A DNA stretch of 41,366 nucleotides from an uncultured Acidobacteriota bacterium (GTDB lineage: Bacteria; Acidobacteriota; Terriglobia; Terriglobales; CAINCZ01), in the NCBI GenBank assembly GCA_903847195.1, contig CAINCZ010000047.1:1-41366 (forward strand). The letters are read 5' to 3'. The notes under the pieces are model-generated. The model did no database searches. It was not told the DNA's origin and saw only the letters and a list, made by a program, of their open reading frames with translations. The first letter of the stretch is position 1. Every line of letters starts with the position of its first letter. The position numbers were made by a program, and so were the translations under genes. Below are positions 7,087-15,993 of this stretch, one piece after another.

Positions 7087-10000
7087 CTACCGCCGCCGCT
7101 GGCGGACTCGAATGTCGAAGCTGACGATGCCGTTCCAGTCGCGAACCGCCACGATGGATACGTTGCGGTTCACGTTGTACTCAGCCTGAATGGTCTGATA
7201 GTTGGAGCGCGACAGATTGCTGACGTAGGTCACCGTGAGCCGATTCGCCACCTGCTGCTCGATGGTAACCGTCGGTCCGGCGCCGTTGTATTCCAGCCCC
7301 GCCGGACTCTGCATCTGCGGGTCGATCTTGATGCGGCTCACGCCGAATATCTTCTGCATACGGCTGGTCACCGCCGCCGCCAGCGCCTGGTTGAGGATCG
7401 CGTACGACGCGGTCCCCGGCAGCGCCTGCGTGGACGACGACTGCGCCGCCGTCTCTTCGCGCGTGCGTCCGAAGGCCAGCAGGCTCACGATATCGCCGGT
7501 CGAAAGCGGCGGGTCCGAACGATAGGTGGTACTCAGCTTGTTGATCGGGCCGTGGAAGCCCAATGTGATGTCGTAACTGCGCACGGTCGCCGTGGCCTGA
7601 ATGTCCAGCACCGGCTCGATGCCCACCGGGCTGGTGAAGGTAATGTCACCGCGTTGAATGCGGTAGCGCGTGCCGTAGATCGAGACGTTCCCCTCGGCGA
7701 TATTCACCCGCCCCAGCACTGCGGGCCGTCCCACGGTGCCGCGCAGCTTCAGATCGATGTCGCCGGAAACTCGTCCCAGCGAGGTCTCCACCTGCAACTC
7801 GGGCCGCGACGAAACCTGTATATCGAGTCGCAGCCGTGATGCCGGCGACTCCGGCGGTACCGACACCACCGATTCCCTGGCCCGTGCCAGGTAGGGCCCG
7901 AAGTCGAACTGCGGATTCACGCCGAAGCGTGTGATGGTCACCGCGCCCGCCAACAGCGCCGACTGGGCACTTCCCGTAAGCGTCAGATTGGCGTCGGCCG
8001 CCGTGCTGACGCCCGGAGGATAACGCAGCCGGAAGTCCCGGCCGCTGGCCGCCAGATTGAAGCTCAGGCCCTGGCCATAACTGACGAAGCCGCCGATGTC
8101 GAGCGTGCCGCCGCCGGTGCGCGCCGTAAGTTGCTCCACCTGCAAACGGTCCTGGTTGAAGATCAACCGCCCGCGAATATCGCTCAGGCCGTTGGGCAAA
8201 TCCGCGTAGGAAAGCCCCGCATTGGATACCTCGAGCCGTCCGCTGATCAGCGGACGTGCGCTGGTGCCGTTCACCTGAACGTTCACCGTGCAGATGCCGG
8301 ACGAGTTCAGGTTGCGGTCAAACGACTGTGCCAGCTTCAAATTGATGCGGCCCCGCGCCGTCAGATCGAGCACTGCCGGGCTGCCGAGTCCCACCGTTCC
8401 CCGCGCCGTCAGATTTGTATCATTGCCCACCAGCACCACCCGGTCCAGACGGAGTACGTTGTCATCCAGGGTGACCCGCATAGGCCCGTCGTTGCGCAGT
8501 TGGATGTGCTCGACTTCGCCCGCCAACTCATCCACATCGACTTCTGCATGCAATGCCGCCGGGGTACGGAGCGGTCCGCGCACGACGGCGCTTCCGGTCA
8601 TAGTGAAGTGCCCCGCCGGCCGCTCTTTCAGCAGCAAACGCCACAGTGGATCGACGTTCAGGCCCTTGGCACGAATCTTGATGTCGGCGGGATAGTCCCG
8701 TCGCATCCGCGCCGTACCTTCCACCACCAGCGCCGGACTCTGTACGGGCGACCGGGCGTTGATCGTCATCAGGTCGCCCTTCGTAACCGCCGAGAGAGTC
8801 ACGTCGCCAATGCGCTCGCCGTTGACCGCCAGCTTGCTCGCCGTCAGTTCCGCGTTGATTGCCGGCTCATCGGCCGTGCCTGAGCCCGAAGCCGTCACAC
8901 TTACCAGCCCGCTCCAGTTCGCACCTGCGCGCTGCACGCTCTTCACCGACGCCAGGTTGAGATCGCGCGTGCGCACCTCGAAGCGAAACGCCGTCGTCAG
9001 CAGGTTGTAGGTGCCCTGACCATGCAGCGTTGCCCCGCTGTGGGTGGCGTCCACGTCGGCGAAGTGCACCTCGTGTCCACCCAGCTCCATCCGGCCGGCA
9101 ACTCTCTCAAATGGCTCGTTCCACAGCGTGGCGCGCGTGATGACCATACTGCCGCTGCCGCGTGGATCGCCCAGGGTTCCTGCGATCTGCCAGCGGCCGT
9201 TCACCGTGCCGCTCACGGGAAAGTCGTCGCCGAAAAGCCTTAGCAACTCCTCGGCATGCCCGTTGCGCACCTCCGCGCGCAACCGCAAAGGCGCAGCGTC
9301 AGCCCACTCCCCACCGCGCAGCTCCGCCGTCAGATCGAAGTTCAACCGCGTCTGTCCGCGGTCCAGACTGGCGCTCGTAATCGCGAAGCGCGAGGGCGAA
9401 TACTCAAATGAAGCATCCAGCGCATCCCAGCGGAGTAGCGCGCGCTTTGCCGCACGGGGAGTAACGGTTCGTGCCTGTCGTTCAATCGACAGCCGCGAGA
9501 GCGACACGAAGGAATCGAAGTCCCTGACCTGCACCCGCCCGGCAAGAGTCGGCGTCTGCATCCGGCCACTCAGCGTTCCCTGAAATTGCATGCGCCCGCG
9601 CGCCTCGAACGGCCACTCCCCAGGGAACCTTGCCATGACCAACTGCTTCCATTCGCTCAGGTTGCGCGTATCCAGACCCAGGTTCAGCTTGCCGTTGCCG
9701 CCCCCCAGCGTGCCCGCCAAATGAAACTCCGTCGCCTGCGTTGTGACCTTCAGGTCGGCGATATCGAGCCTTTTGGCCCTCGAACTGTAAGTTGCGCTCA
9801 GCGCCACTGCCGCCGGCAATTCATCGGCATCGGGTTTCGCCGCCGGCTCGGCCTTGATGTTAACCTGCGTGACTGCGTCATGCGTCGTGCCCCGCCAAAG
9901 GGTCGTCAGTGTTCCCTGGCCGCGCCCTGCCAACCGTGCACGGTTCAGGGGCAAATCCCGGTTCGAGAGTGCCTCGGCGATTCGCGCCACCAGCAGGTGC

Positions 10001-11199
10001 TCGCCGCGCAGGCGCAGTTCGCCGGACTGCTCGTCTACCGCTGGCGATCGCCGGGTCTGGCTCGCAGCTGCGAAGCCGTGCTGCCAGTTGCTCACCGCCA
10101 TTTCACCCACCACAGCTCCGCCGAAGAGGCTGCCGAAGATGTGTGCCACCTCGATCTTGTCGGGAGTAACAGAGAATTCCGCTCCAGCCGTCAGCGCCGG
10201 AATCCGCAGCGTGGAATTGGCGAGGTGTGCTTCCTGTGTGGAGAGCTTGCCCGCTGCCGCGAAATCCCGCTCGCTCCAGCGGCCTTCACCCTTGACGGTC
10301 AGCAAGCCGGCGCGTGCCTCTTCGACTCCGAGCGGTGCGCCAAATCGCGCCAGCTCCAGCTTCGCTTCGTAAGCAGCCGTGACCTGCGGATGAGCAAAAT
10401 CCTTCAGCTCACCCGATGCGTGAACCGACGACGCGCCGGAACGAACCGTCAACTCGCGCAACTGTGCATGGTCGGGCCATATTGTGAACGCGGCACTGCC
10501 GTCCATCGCCAGCGGCGCCAGCTTGTCGGTATTCACCTGCGTTTGGTCAAAGCGGAGTTCCCCGTCGTATCGCCGTCCCGCCTCCGCCGCCGTCAGTGCC
10601 AGCCACACCTGCTTGGCGGACAAATCCAGCGGCAGCTTCCGGTCGTTCAGCAGCAGGCTGCCTTGGCTCACCACCAGCCGCTCCGCGCCCAACTCAAAGA
10701 AGCGCCCCACGGCAGGGCCTGACTCCCGCGCTCTTCGCGGCACCGGTTGATTCGTGCTGCCATCAGGATGGACGATCAGATGAAAGACCGGCCGCTCCAG
10801 CGTGAGCGAGGCCAGCTTCATGCCGCCGCTGACGAGCATGATTGCGCGCATCTGCCCGCGCAGCTGGTCCACGTGGAAGTAGGGAATCTGCCCGGAAGCT
10901 TCCCGGCCGTGAATGGTGAGGTTCCGGATGTCGAAGCCGAGCCGCGAGGTACTCCACGCCAGCGACTCGATCTCCACGCGGCCGCCGGTGGACTGCTCCA
11001 GCGTCGCCACGACCCGGCCACGCAGCCATTCGTTAAAGCGCAGTGTTGTCGTGTACCAACCCGCCGCCAGCGCCAGCATCAGCACGACAGCGGCAGCAAT
11101 CCACCAGCGCCCGCGCCGCGCGCTCAAAACGCAGCTGCCCTCTGAGGGAGAACCCGTGTTGGTTTCCGATGGCGGCATCACAGTTGTCGCGAGCAACAT
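7087..11199 (-). CDS. tamB: TamB-like translocation and assembly module / AsmA-like intermembrane protein
   Basis: A 1370-residue protein with one N-terminal membrane anchor (about residues 31-51, WWIAAAVVLMLALAAGW). A very long repetitive beta-rich body follows, as in AsmA/TamB/YhdP proteins. The C-terminal roughly 350 residues carry the DUF490/TamB domain, recognisable from ...GRVNIAEGNVSIYGTRYRI, LDIQATATVRSYDITLGFHG, a GDIVSLLAFG segment and the end in RVRQRRR. It sits in the periplasm anchored to the inner membrane. Family roles are outer-membrane protein insertion together with an Omp85 partner, and phospholipid transport. Start ATG 11199 is 30 bases after the surA-like stop; ATG 11178 is an alternative. 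The operon order Omp85, chaperone, TamB supports the TamB name. Confidence 0.88.
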   Translation of the reverse strand: MLLATTVMPPSETNTGSPSEGSCVLSARRGRWWIAAAVVLMLALAAGWYTTTLRFNEWLRGRVVATLEQSTGGRVEIESLAWSTSRLGFDIRNLTIHGREASGQIPYFHVDQLRGQMRAIMLVSGGMKLASLTLERPVFHLIVHPDGSTNQPVPRRARESGPAVGRFFELGAERLVVSQGSLLLNDRKLPLDLSAKQVWLALTAAEAGRRYDGELRFDQTQVNTDKLAPLAMDGSAAFTIWPDHAQLRELTVRSGASSVHASGELKDFAHPQVTAAYEAKLELARFGAPLGVEEARAGLLTVKGEGRWSERDFAAAGKLSTQEAHLANSTLRIPALTAGAEFSVTPDKIEVAHIFGSLFGGAVVGEMAVSNWQHGFAAASQTRRSPAVDEQSGELRLRGEHLLVARIAEALSNRDLPLNRARLAGRGQGTLTTLWRGTTHDAVTQVNIKAEPAAKPDADELPAAVALSATYSSRAKRLDIADLKVTTQATEFHLAGTLGGGNGKLNLGLDTRNLSEWKQLVMARFPGEWPFEARGRMQFQGTLSGRMQTPTLAGRVQVRDFDSFVSLSRLSIERQARTVTPRAAKRALLRWDALDASFEYSPSRFAITSASLDRGQTRLNFDLTAELRGGEWADAAPLRLRAEVRNGHAEELLRLFGDDFPVSGTVNGRWQIAGTLGDPRGSGSMVITRATLWNEPFERVAGRMELGGHEVHFADVDATHSGATLHGQGTYNLLTTAFRFEVRTRDLNLASVKSVQRAGANWSGLVSVTASGSGTADEPAINAELTASKLAVNGERIGDVTLSAVTKGDLMTINARSPVQSPALVVEGTARMRRDYPADIKIRAKGLNVDPLWRLLLKERPAGHFTMTGSAVVRGPLRTPAALHAEVDVDELAGEVEHIQLRNDGPMRVTLDDNVLRLDRVVLVGNDTNLTARGTVGLGSPAVLDLTARGRINLKLAQSFDRNLNSSGICTVNVQVNGTSARPLISGRLEVSNAGLSYADLPNGLSDIRGRLIFNQDRLQVEQLTARTGGGTLDIGGFVSYGQGLSFNLAASGRDFRLRYPPGVSTAADANLTLTGSAQSALLAGAVTITRFGVNPQFDFGPYLARARESVVSVPPESPASRLRLDIQVSSRPELQVETSLGRVSGDIDLKLRGTVGRPAVLGRVNIAEGNVSIYGTRYRIQRGDITFTSPVGIEPVLDIQATATVRSYDITLGFHGPINKLSTTYRSDPPLSTGDIVSLLAFGRTREETAAQSSSTQALPGTASYAILNQALAAAVTSRMQKIFGVSRIKIDPQMQSPAGLEYNGAGPTVTIEQQVANRLTVTYVSNLSRSNYQTIQAEYNVNRNVSIVAVRDWNGIVSFDIRVRQRRR

Positions 11200-11229
11200 C
11201 CGGCCGCGCTTCCGGGCTCGGGCTGAATT

Positions 11230-11958
11230 CTATTTCCCTCCACGCGGCATCTTGTCAGCGGCATTGGCCGGCTGACGAGTGCTCGTGAGGGGCAGGAGCA
11301 AATCGGAACCCAATCGTACCCGGCCCTGTTCGCGCAGGCTCCGTATCCACACGCTCATTTCTTCGCCCAGCTTCTGCTGCACCAAAATCTCTTCGATCTG
11401 CTGCGCTACCTGCCGGAGCGCCGGAGCGGCATCCACGCCCTTCTGCTTCAATTCCGGCAGCAGTCGGTCGCGGTAGTACGCCTGCACACTCGCGCTATCC
11501 ACATGTATCCCGGGGCGTAGGCGCTGTTCGATGTAGCGGGCAATCTGCAACTGCACGCGCAGCCGCTCCATCACCTCGGCTTCACTCAAACCATAGCGGG
11601 ACAGGATCTGTTTCCACCCCTCGCCTGTTTGGCCGCCGGAGATTTGCTCACGCAACTCTCGCAACCGCTCAGCCAGCTCGTTCGCCGCCAGGGGCAGCAG
11701 GTTGCCACCGACTTGCTGCCGCACCAGTTCCTGGTCAATCAACCGCTCCAGCGTCGCCCGCCGCGTGGCACCATCGAGCACCACCGGTGGACGCCCCTCC
11801 ATCAGGGCCTCGTAACGTGCGGCATCCTCGACGTCACTCTGCAGAATGGCCGACGAGTTCACCGTCGCCGCAACCCCGTCGATCACCTCCGCGGCACACA
11901 ACCGCCGGCCCTCGACCAGGACAAGCAACAGCAACGCAACTGCCAGCCAACGACGCAT
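11230..11958 (-). CDS. SurA N-terminal-domain periplasmic chaperone lacking a PPIase domain
   Basis: A 242-residue exported protein with a signal peptide (MRRWLAVALLLLVLVEG, cleavage near CAAE). A SurA-N-like helical chaperone region follows: VIDGVAATVNSSAILQSDVEDA, then RATLERLIDQELV and the helix-rich LSEAEVMERLRVQLQIARYIEQRLRP, here split. A C-terminal helix (RQVAQQIEEILVQQKLGEEMSVWI) resembles the helix that packs back onto SurA's core. The parvulin PPIase domains of canonical SurA (about 430 residues) are absent. Its start overlaps the stop of the Omp85 gene by one base (TAATG), and tamB follows 30 bases later. It is therefore very likely a chaperone for outer-membrane protein delivery. 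Confidence 0.75.
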   Translation of the reverse strand: MRRWLAVALLLLVLVEGRRLCAAEVIDGVAATVNSSAILQSDVEDAARYEALMEGRPPVVLDGATRRATLERLIDQELVRQQVGGNLLPLAANELAERLRELREQISGGQTGEGWKQILSRYGLSEAEVMERLRVQLQIARYIEQRLRPGIHVDSASVQAYYRDRLLPELKQKGVDAAPALRQVAQQIEEILVQQKLGEEMSVWIRSLREQGRVRLGSDLLLPLTSTRQPANAADKMPRGGK

Positions 11959-14900
11959 TAGAAAGTCTGTCCTATACTAAAGAAAAAATTGAAGTGCCGC
12001 AGGGTCGAGTTCAGGAAAAACAACGAACTCGTCGGCGTCGGCGGTGCGCAAATTCCCGACTGGTTCGTCGGCCGCTTAGCCGGACACTGCACAAAGTATG
12101 GGAACGACGCCGGGTTGGGGTTGTAGCTCAGGTCCACCCGAACCGGGCCCACCGGAGTCCGATAGCGCACCCCCAGCCCCGCCGCCTGTGACATGTAATC
12201 AAACCGGCACTGCTTGTAATTTGCCGGGCTCGAACACTCCGTCCGGTGGGGCTGATACCAGCGCAATAGGCTGTGCGTCATCTCATTGAAATTGTTAAAG
12301 ACGTTGCCCGCGTCGTGGAACAGCACAAAACTCATGTTGGCGCCCACCCAAGGCAGCGTCGGCGGCGGCATGCGCAGTTCAAAGTTGTTGATGAACATGG
12401 CGCTGCCCCCGATCGGGAACCCGGTCGTCAAATCGCGCGGTCCCGCCTGGTTGAGCGCAAATCCACGGTGCGAAACCGCGCCGCCGGAGAAAAGCCGCTC
12501 CGGCAGCGGAATGGCCAGCGCGCCTGCGTGATTGCCGAACTTCTCTTCAACTCCAAGCCGGGTCGAGCGCGCGAATACCCACCCATGCCAGAACTGCTTG
12601 TAGCTGGAATTCTGCGCCAGCGCGCGCAGATAATTGGCCGCCGTGGCGGTCGTTGAAACATCCACTGCCTGCTGGCTCTGGTTGACCGACGCCGAGCCGA
12701 ACGCCTTGGCCGAGAAGCCAAAGTCCAGCGTCGTGTAATTGCCCCGGTGCGGGTCCAGCGGATCGTCGCGCAAATCCCGCGTGTAGGTCACCGCCGGCAT
12801 GCCCACCAGCACCGGCTTTGACAGCAGCGGCACCAACTCCGGACTGATCGCCAGGCTGTTGGGATCCACCTTCACCCGGCGGAAATCATAGCGCCAGAGC
12901 AGCGTGCTCACCGGTTGCCCGTCGCCGCGCCGCGTGAGAACCTGCTCGACCTGCGCCGCGCCCTGCAAACGCTCCGACGCGAACGTACGCACGTCCTTGC
13001 TCTGATCGTAAAAACCCGTGAACGTAAGCCGGAGCTTCGGATTGTTCCACAGCCGGGGCGCATCGTAACTCAGCAGTGCGCGCTTTTGCAGACTGCCGTA
13101 ACGAGTCTTCAGGCTGGCCGTTTCGTCTCGCCCACGGAAGTTCAGCCGCGTCACTTCAAACAGCACGTCAGGGCTGATGCCGGTTCCACCCTGCACATTG
13201 GTCCCCACCGGCACTCCACCCGTCGGAGGGGTAGTTCCCGCAGGCACATAGGCCCCCGGCGCGGGCGCCGTGTTGACCTGCCCGAGATTCGCCGGCTGAC
13301 CGCTCTGCACCTGGAAACCGGCGCCATAATTGATCGTCCAGCGGCGGGCCTCGCGAACCTGAAACAGCAGGTTCTTGTCCTTGAGTTTGCCCTCGGGGTT
13401 CTGCACCGCCGTGTCGACTTCGTTGAAGATACCGAGGTCGTACAGCCTGCGTTGCGTGTCCAGCATGCCTGCCTGGTTCAGCGGGTCATCCGAGTGGATC
13501 TGAAATTCGCGCGAGACAATGTACGGGCGCGTGTAGCGCAAACCGGATACCAGGATCCGGTCCACAAAGAACTGTTCGCCCTCGGTAATCTTCACCGTTA
13601 CGTTACGGAGGGAGGATTGCCCCTCCACCGGTGTGACCGAAGCCTCAAACTGCACGTCGGGAAAGCCGCGGTTGAAGTACTGATTCATCACCGTTTCGCG
13701 GTCGGTCGCCAGTTTGGCCTCGGAAAACGGCTGGCCCGGTATCGTGGTCAACAGGCTCTCCAGTTCGGCCGATTTAAACGCCTGGTTTCCTGTAAAGCGC
13801 AGCGCGGCCACCTTGATCTGCGGCCCTTCTTCCACCTGCAGCGTGATCGAAATCTGCCCGCTTACGCCCCGAAAATCGTCGTCGAGCTTTCGCCGAACGG
13901 ACACCTGCGGGAAGCCGTTAGCCCGGTAAAGCGCCACGATGGTCTCGATGTCGCGGCTGAGCAGAGACTCGCTATAGGTTCCGGTCGTCATCAGCCCCTG
14001 CGCCGGCTTTACCCGCATGCGCTCGCGCAGCACGCCGCTGCTGAAATAGCGGTTCCCTGCAAGGTCCAGCGCGATCAGGCGGTGCTTGCTGCCCGGGTTG
14101 ATGCGGTAACGGATGTGCACCCGGCCTTCCGCCTCGGGCACGCGCTCCCATGCGACCTGCGAGTCGAAGTAACCCTGCGTCTGGAAGTGATTCCGCAAGT
14201 TGCGCACGCCTTCGCTCAGCAGGTCCTCATCCAGCGCGCCTTCTTCAAATACCGGCACCAGCTTGCGCAACCGGCCGCGCGAAACATGAGCGCCAGTAGC
14301 ATCAATGTTCACCGCCGGCCCCTGCTGTATCGTCAACACGTAGTTCAGGCGGTTTGCTGCGGGCTCATACTTGCGCTCGGAGATCGCAACCTGCGCCTCC
14401 AGCCGCTGGTTCTTCAGGTATTGACTGCGCAGCCGCCGCAACCCGCGCGACACGTGCTCGGCGGTAACCGCTTGTCCTGACCGGAATGCCGTGATCCGCC
14501 GCACCTGCTCCGCCGTGTAACCCGAATCGCCCAGCACGGTGACGGTACCGATGCGCGCCCGCTCACCCGCCTCCACCGTAAAGCGCACGTCGGCCTGCTG
14601 CGTTGCGGGATAAGGCTGCGCGTCGTGCCGCACCCGGGCCCGGTAATAACCGTTGTCTTCCAGCAGGGCCTTCATGTTGCGCTCGGCATCGGCCAACTTG
14701 TCTTCCGTAAACAACTCGCCCAGATGCAGCTTGGCGGCATAGACCAGTTGCGTGCCGGTAGGACGCCGCGGCACGCCCGTGACCGTCACATCACCAATGA
14801 AATAATTCGGACGCGCAACGAAAGCCAATTCGACTTCCCCCGGGGCCAGCGTCTCGGCTTCCACCCGCAGGTCGGAAAACTGCCCCGTGGCATACAGCGC

Positions 14901-15197
14901 CAACAGGCTGCGGCGCACCTTGGCGGCATCCAGCGGCTCACCAACAGGTTGTTCAACCAATTTGCGCAAGTTCGCTGTAGACGAGGCATCCAGCGTGACT
15001 CCGCTGAAGCGAAACGCGCGCACCGTCATACCGCGGTACCTGTTGAGAGGTCCCGCCGCCGGGCCATTTTCCGGAGCAGCGCCTTCCTGCCCCGCCGCCA
15101 CCGTGGCGGCAAAAATGAGGAGCAGCCCCAGCCACCGGGCACACCATCTCCACGTGGCGTCCGCCGTTCCACAACTCCGCTTTCGGGGACTGCTCAT
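11958..15197 (-). CDS. Omp85-family outer membrane assembly protein (BamA/TamA-like)
   Basis: 1079 residues from ATG 15197. The frame extends to 15281, but the signal peptide (WCARWLGLLLIFAATVAAGQ) fits the inner start better. A tandem of POTRA domains fills about residues 50-610, with repeat units such as TVRAFRFSGVTLD, IGTVTVLGDSGYT, LIALDLAGNRYFSSGVL, VAALRFTGNQAF and FVDRILVSGLRYT. A 16-strand-type barrel follows. Omp85 hallmarks are the L6 loop VSHRGF (about residue 909), the GLGVRYRTPVGPVRVDLSY segment and a terminal aromatic residue (IGQTF), the beta-signal. It inserts proteins into the outer membrane. It heads an operon with the SurA-like chaperone and TamB, which favours a TamA-like role, although BamA cannot be excluded. 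Confidence 0.9.
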   Translation of the reverse strand: MSSPRKRSCGTADATWRWCARWLGLLLIFAATVAAGQEGAAPENGPAAGPLNRYRGMTVRAFRFSGVTLDASSTANLRKLVEQPVGEPLDAAKVRRSLLALYATGQFSDLRVEAETLAPGEVELAFVARPNYFIGDVTVTGVPRRPTGTQLVYAAKLHLGELFTEDKLADAERNMKALLEDNGYYRARVRHDAQPYPATQQADVRFTVEAGERARIGTVTVLGDSGYTAEQVRRITAFRSGQAVTAEHVSRGLRRLRSQYLKNQRLEAQVAISERKYEPAANRLNYVLTIQQGPAVNIDATGAHVSRGRLRKLVPVFEEGALDEDLLSEGVRNLRNHFQTQGYFDSQVAWERVPEAEGRVHIRYRINPGSKHRLIALDLAGNRYFSSGVLRERMRVKPAQGLMTTGTYSESLLSRDIETIVALYRANGFPQVSVRRKLDDDFRGVSGQISITLQVEEGPQIKVAALRFTGNQAFKSAELESLLTTIPGQPFSEAKLATDRETVMNQYFNRGFPDVQFEASVTPVEGQSSLRNVTVKITEGEQFFVDRILVSGLRYTRPYIVSREFQIHSDDPLNQAGMLDTQRRLYDLGIFNEVDTAVQNPEGKLKDKNLLFQVREARRWTINYGAGFQVQSGQPANLGQVNTAPAPGAYVPAGTTPPTGGVPVGTNVQGGTGISPDVLFEVTRLNFRGRDETASLKTRYGSLQKRALLSYDAPRLWNNPKLRLTFTGFYDQSKDVRTFASERLQGAAQVEQVLTRRGDGQPVSTLLWRYDFRRVKVDPNSLAISPELVPLLSKPVLVGMPAVTYTRDLRDDPLDPHRGNYTTLDFGFSAKAFGSASVNQSQQAVDVSTTATAANYLRALAQNSSYKQFWHGWVFARSTRLGVEEKFGNHAGALAIPLPERLFSGGAVSHRGFALNQAGPRDLTTGFPIGGSAMFINNFELRMPPPTLPWVGANMSFVLFHDAGNVFNNFNEMTHSLLRWYQPHRTECSSPANYKQCRFDYMSQAAGLGVRYRTPVGPVRVDLSYNPNPASFPYFVQCPAKRPTNQSGICAPPTPTSSLFFLNSTLRHFNFFFSIGQTF

Positions 15198-15431
15198 CTG
15201 CTCAGCCAACAATCGATTCCTCTGTACCAGAAGGCCCGGGACTCTACCTCGCAAAACCCTCCGGCTTCGGCGGTTATGCACCCGTCACCCGACGCAAATC
15301 CGCCGCAGTGCCAAACTTCATAATACCCGCAGCTTCACTTCCACGGCCATTTACCCGGCATGTTCTCTGATGCTGCGCGCGGGCGGAAATCTGCCGCACT
15401 TCTCCTGGCTGGCCATTCTCTACGTCGGGAA

Positions 15432-15460
15432 TTGTCCGTCTGGGCGCGCCATAGTATATT
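15432..15460 (+). promoter_or_regulatory. predicted promoter of the VOC-protein gene
   Basis: TTGTCC (15432-15437), a 17-base spacer and TATATT (15455-15460) give a clear sigma-70 match, about 50 bases before the ATG at 15517. The remainder of the divergent 15198-15431 gap holds nothing I recognise. Confidence 0.6.
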
Positions 15461-15516
15461 TGCGGCCGTACTTCGGCAGCGTGCCTCCGGAACGCCCGCT
15501 GCATCAGGAGAAGGAA

Positions 15517-15909
15517 ATGTCGGCTGTCTCCGTTTCACTTGAATCCGTTGCACCGATCCTGATCGTTGAAGCCATCGAGCCCTGCCTGCCCTTCTGGGAG
15601 CGCCTCGGCTTTCAGAAGATCGCCGAAGTCCCGCACGGCGATCGCCTCGGATTCGTCATGTACACCAGCGGCAACCACACCCTGATGCTGCAGACTGAAG
15701 CCAGCGCCGATGCCGACGTCGTCAACCTGGCTCCCCGCCGCGGCGGCGGAGTCGTGTACTTCAGCGTGGCTTCGATTGATGCCGTCGAGTTGGCCATCGA
15801 TCCGGCGCTGATCGTCCTTCCGCGCCGGCAGACACCCTACGGCGCCACCGAGGTCTGGGTCCGCGAACCCGGTGGCAACCTCGTCGGCTTTGCCCAGCAC
15901 CAGCACTAA
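15517..15909 (+). CDS. VOC (glyoxalase/bleomycin-resistance fold) family protein
   Basis: A 130-residue single-domain VOC protein. It shows the paired beta-alpha-beta-beta-beta modules: VAPILIVEAIEPCLPFWERLGF then GFVMYTSGNHTLMLQT in the first half, and VVYFSVASIDAVELAI then EVWVREPGGNLVGFAQH in the second. The late Glu (EVWVREPGG) is the usual metal-ligand position. The first-half ligand is not obvious, so metal binding and substrate are unknown. Start ATG 15517 has AGGAGAAGGA directly upstream. The gene stands alone, with a clear promoter and a terminator-like hairpin. Confidence 0.85.
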   Translation: MSAVSVSLESVAPILIVEAIEPCLPFWERLGFQKIAEVPHGDRLGFVMYTSGNHTLMLQTEASADADVVNLAPRRGGGVVYFSVASIDAVELAIDPALIVLPRRQTPYGATEVWVREPGGNLVGFAQHQH

Positions 15910-15926
15910 GCTGGGCGCAGATAAGG

Positions 15927-15968
15927 CAAAGCCCCACCCGAGCATCTCCCCGCTCGCGTGAGGCTTTG
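15927..15968. terminator. bidirectional hairpin between convergent VOC and amidohydrolase genes
   Basis: CAAAGCC (15927-15933) pairs with GGCTTTG (15962-15968), and inside it CGAGC (15939-15943) pairs with GCTCG (15952-15956). No long T-run follows on either strand, so termination strength is uncertain. Confidence 0.5.
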
Positions 15969-15993
15969 AACTTCTCCGACTGGAACTCTTCGG

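Noticed and set aside
5846..7189. 447-codon plus-strand frame opposite the UbiA-family gene
   Set aside because: Its composition (runs of Arg, His, Gln) is that of an antisense shadow; the minus strand carries a full UbiA protein with both aspartate motifs.
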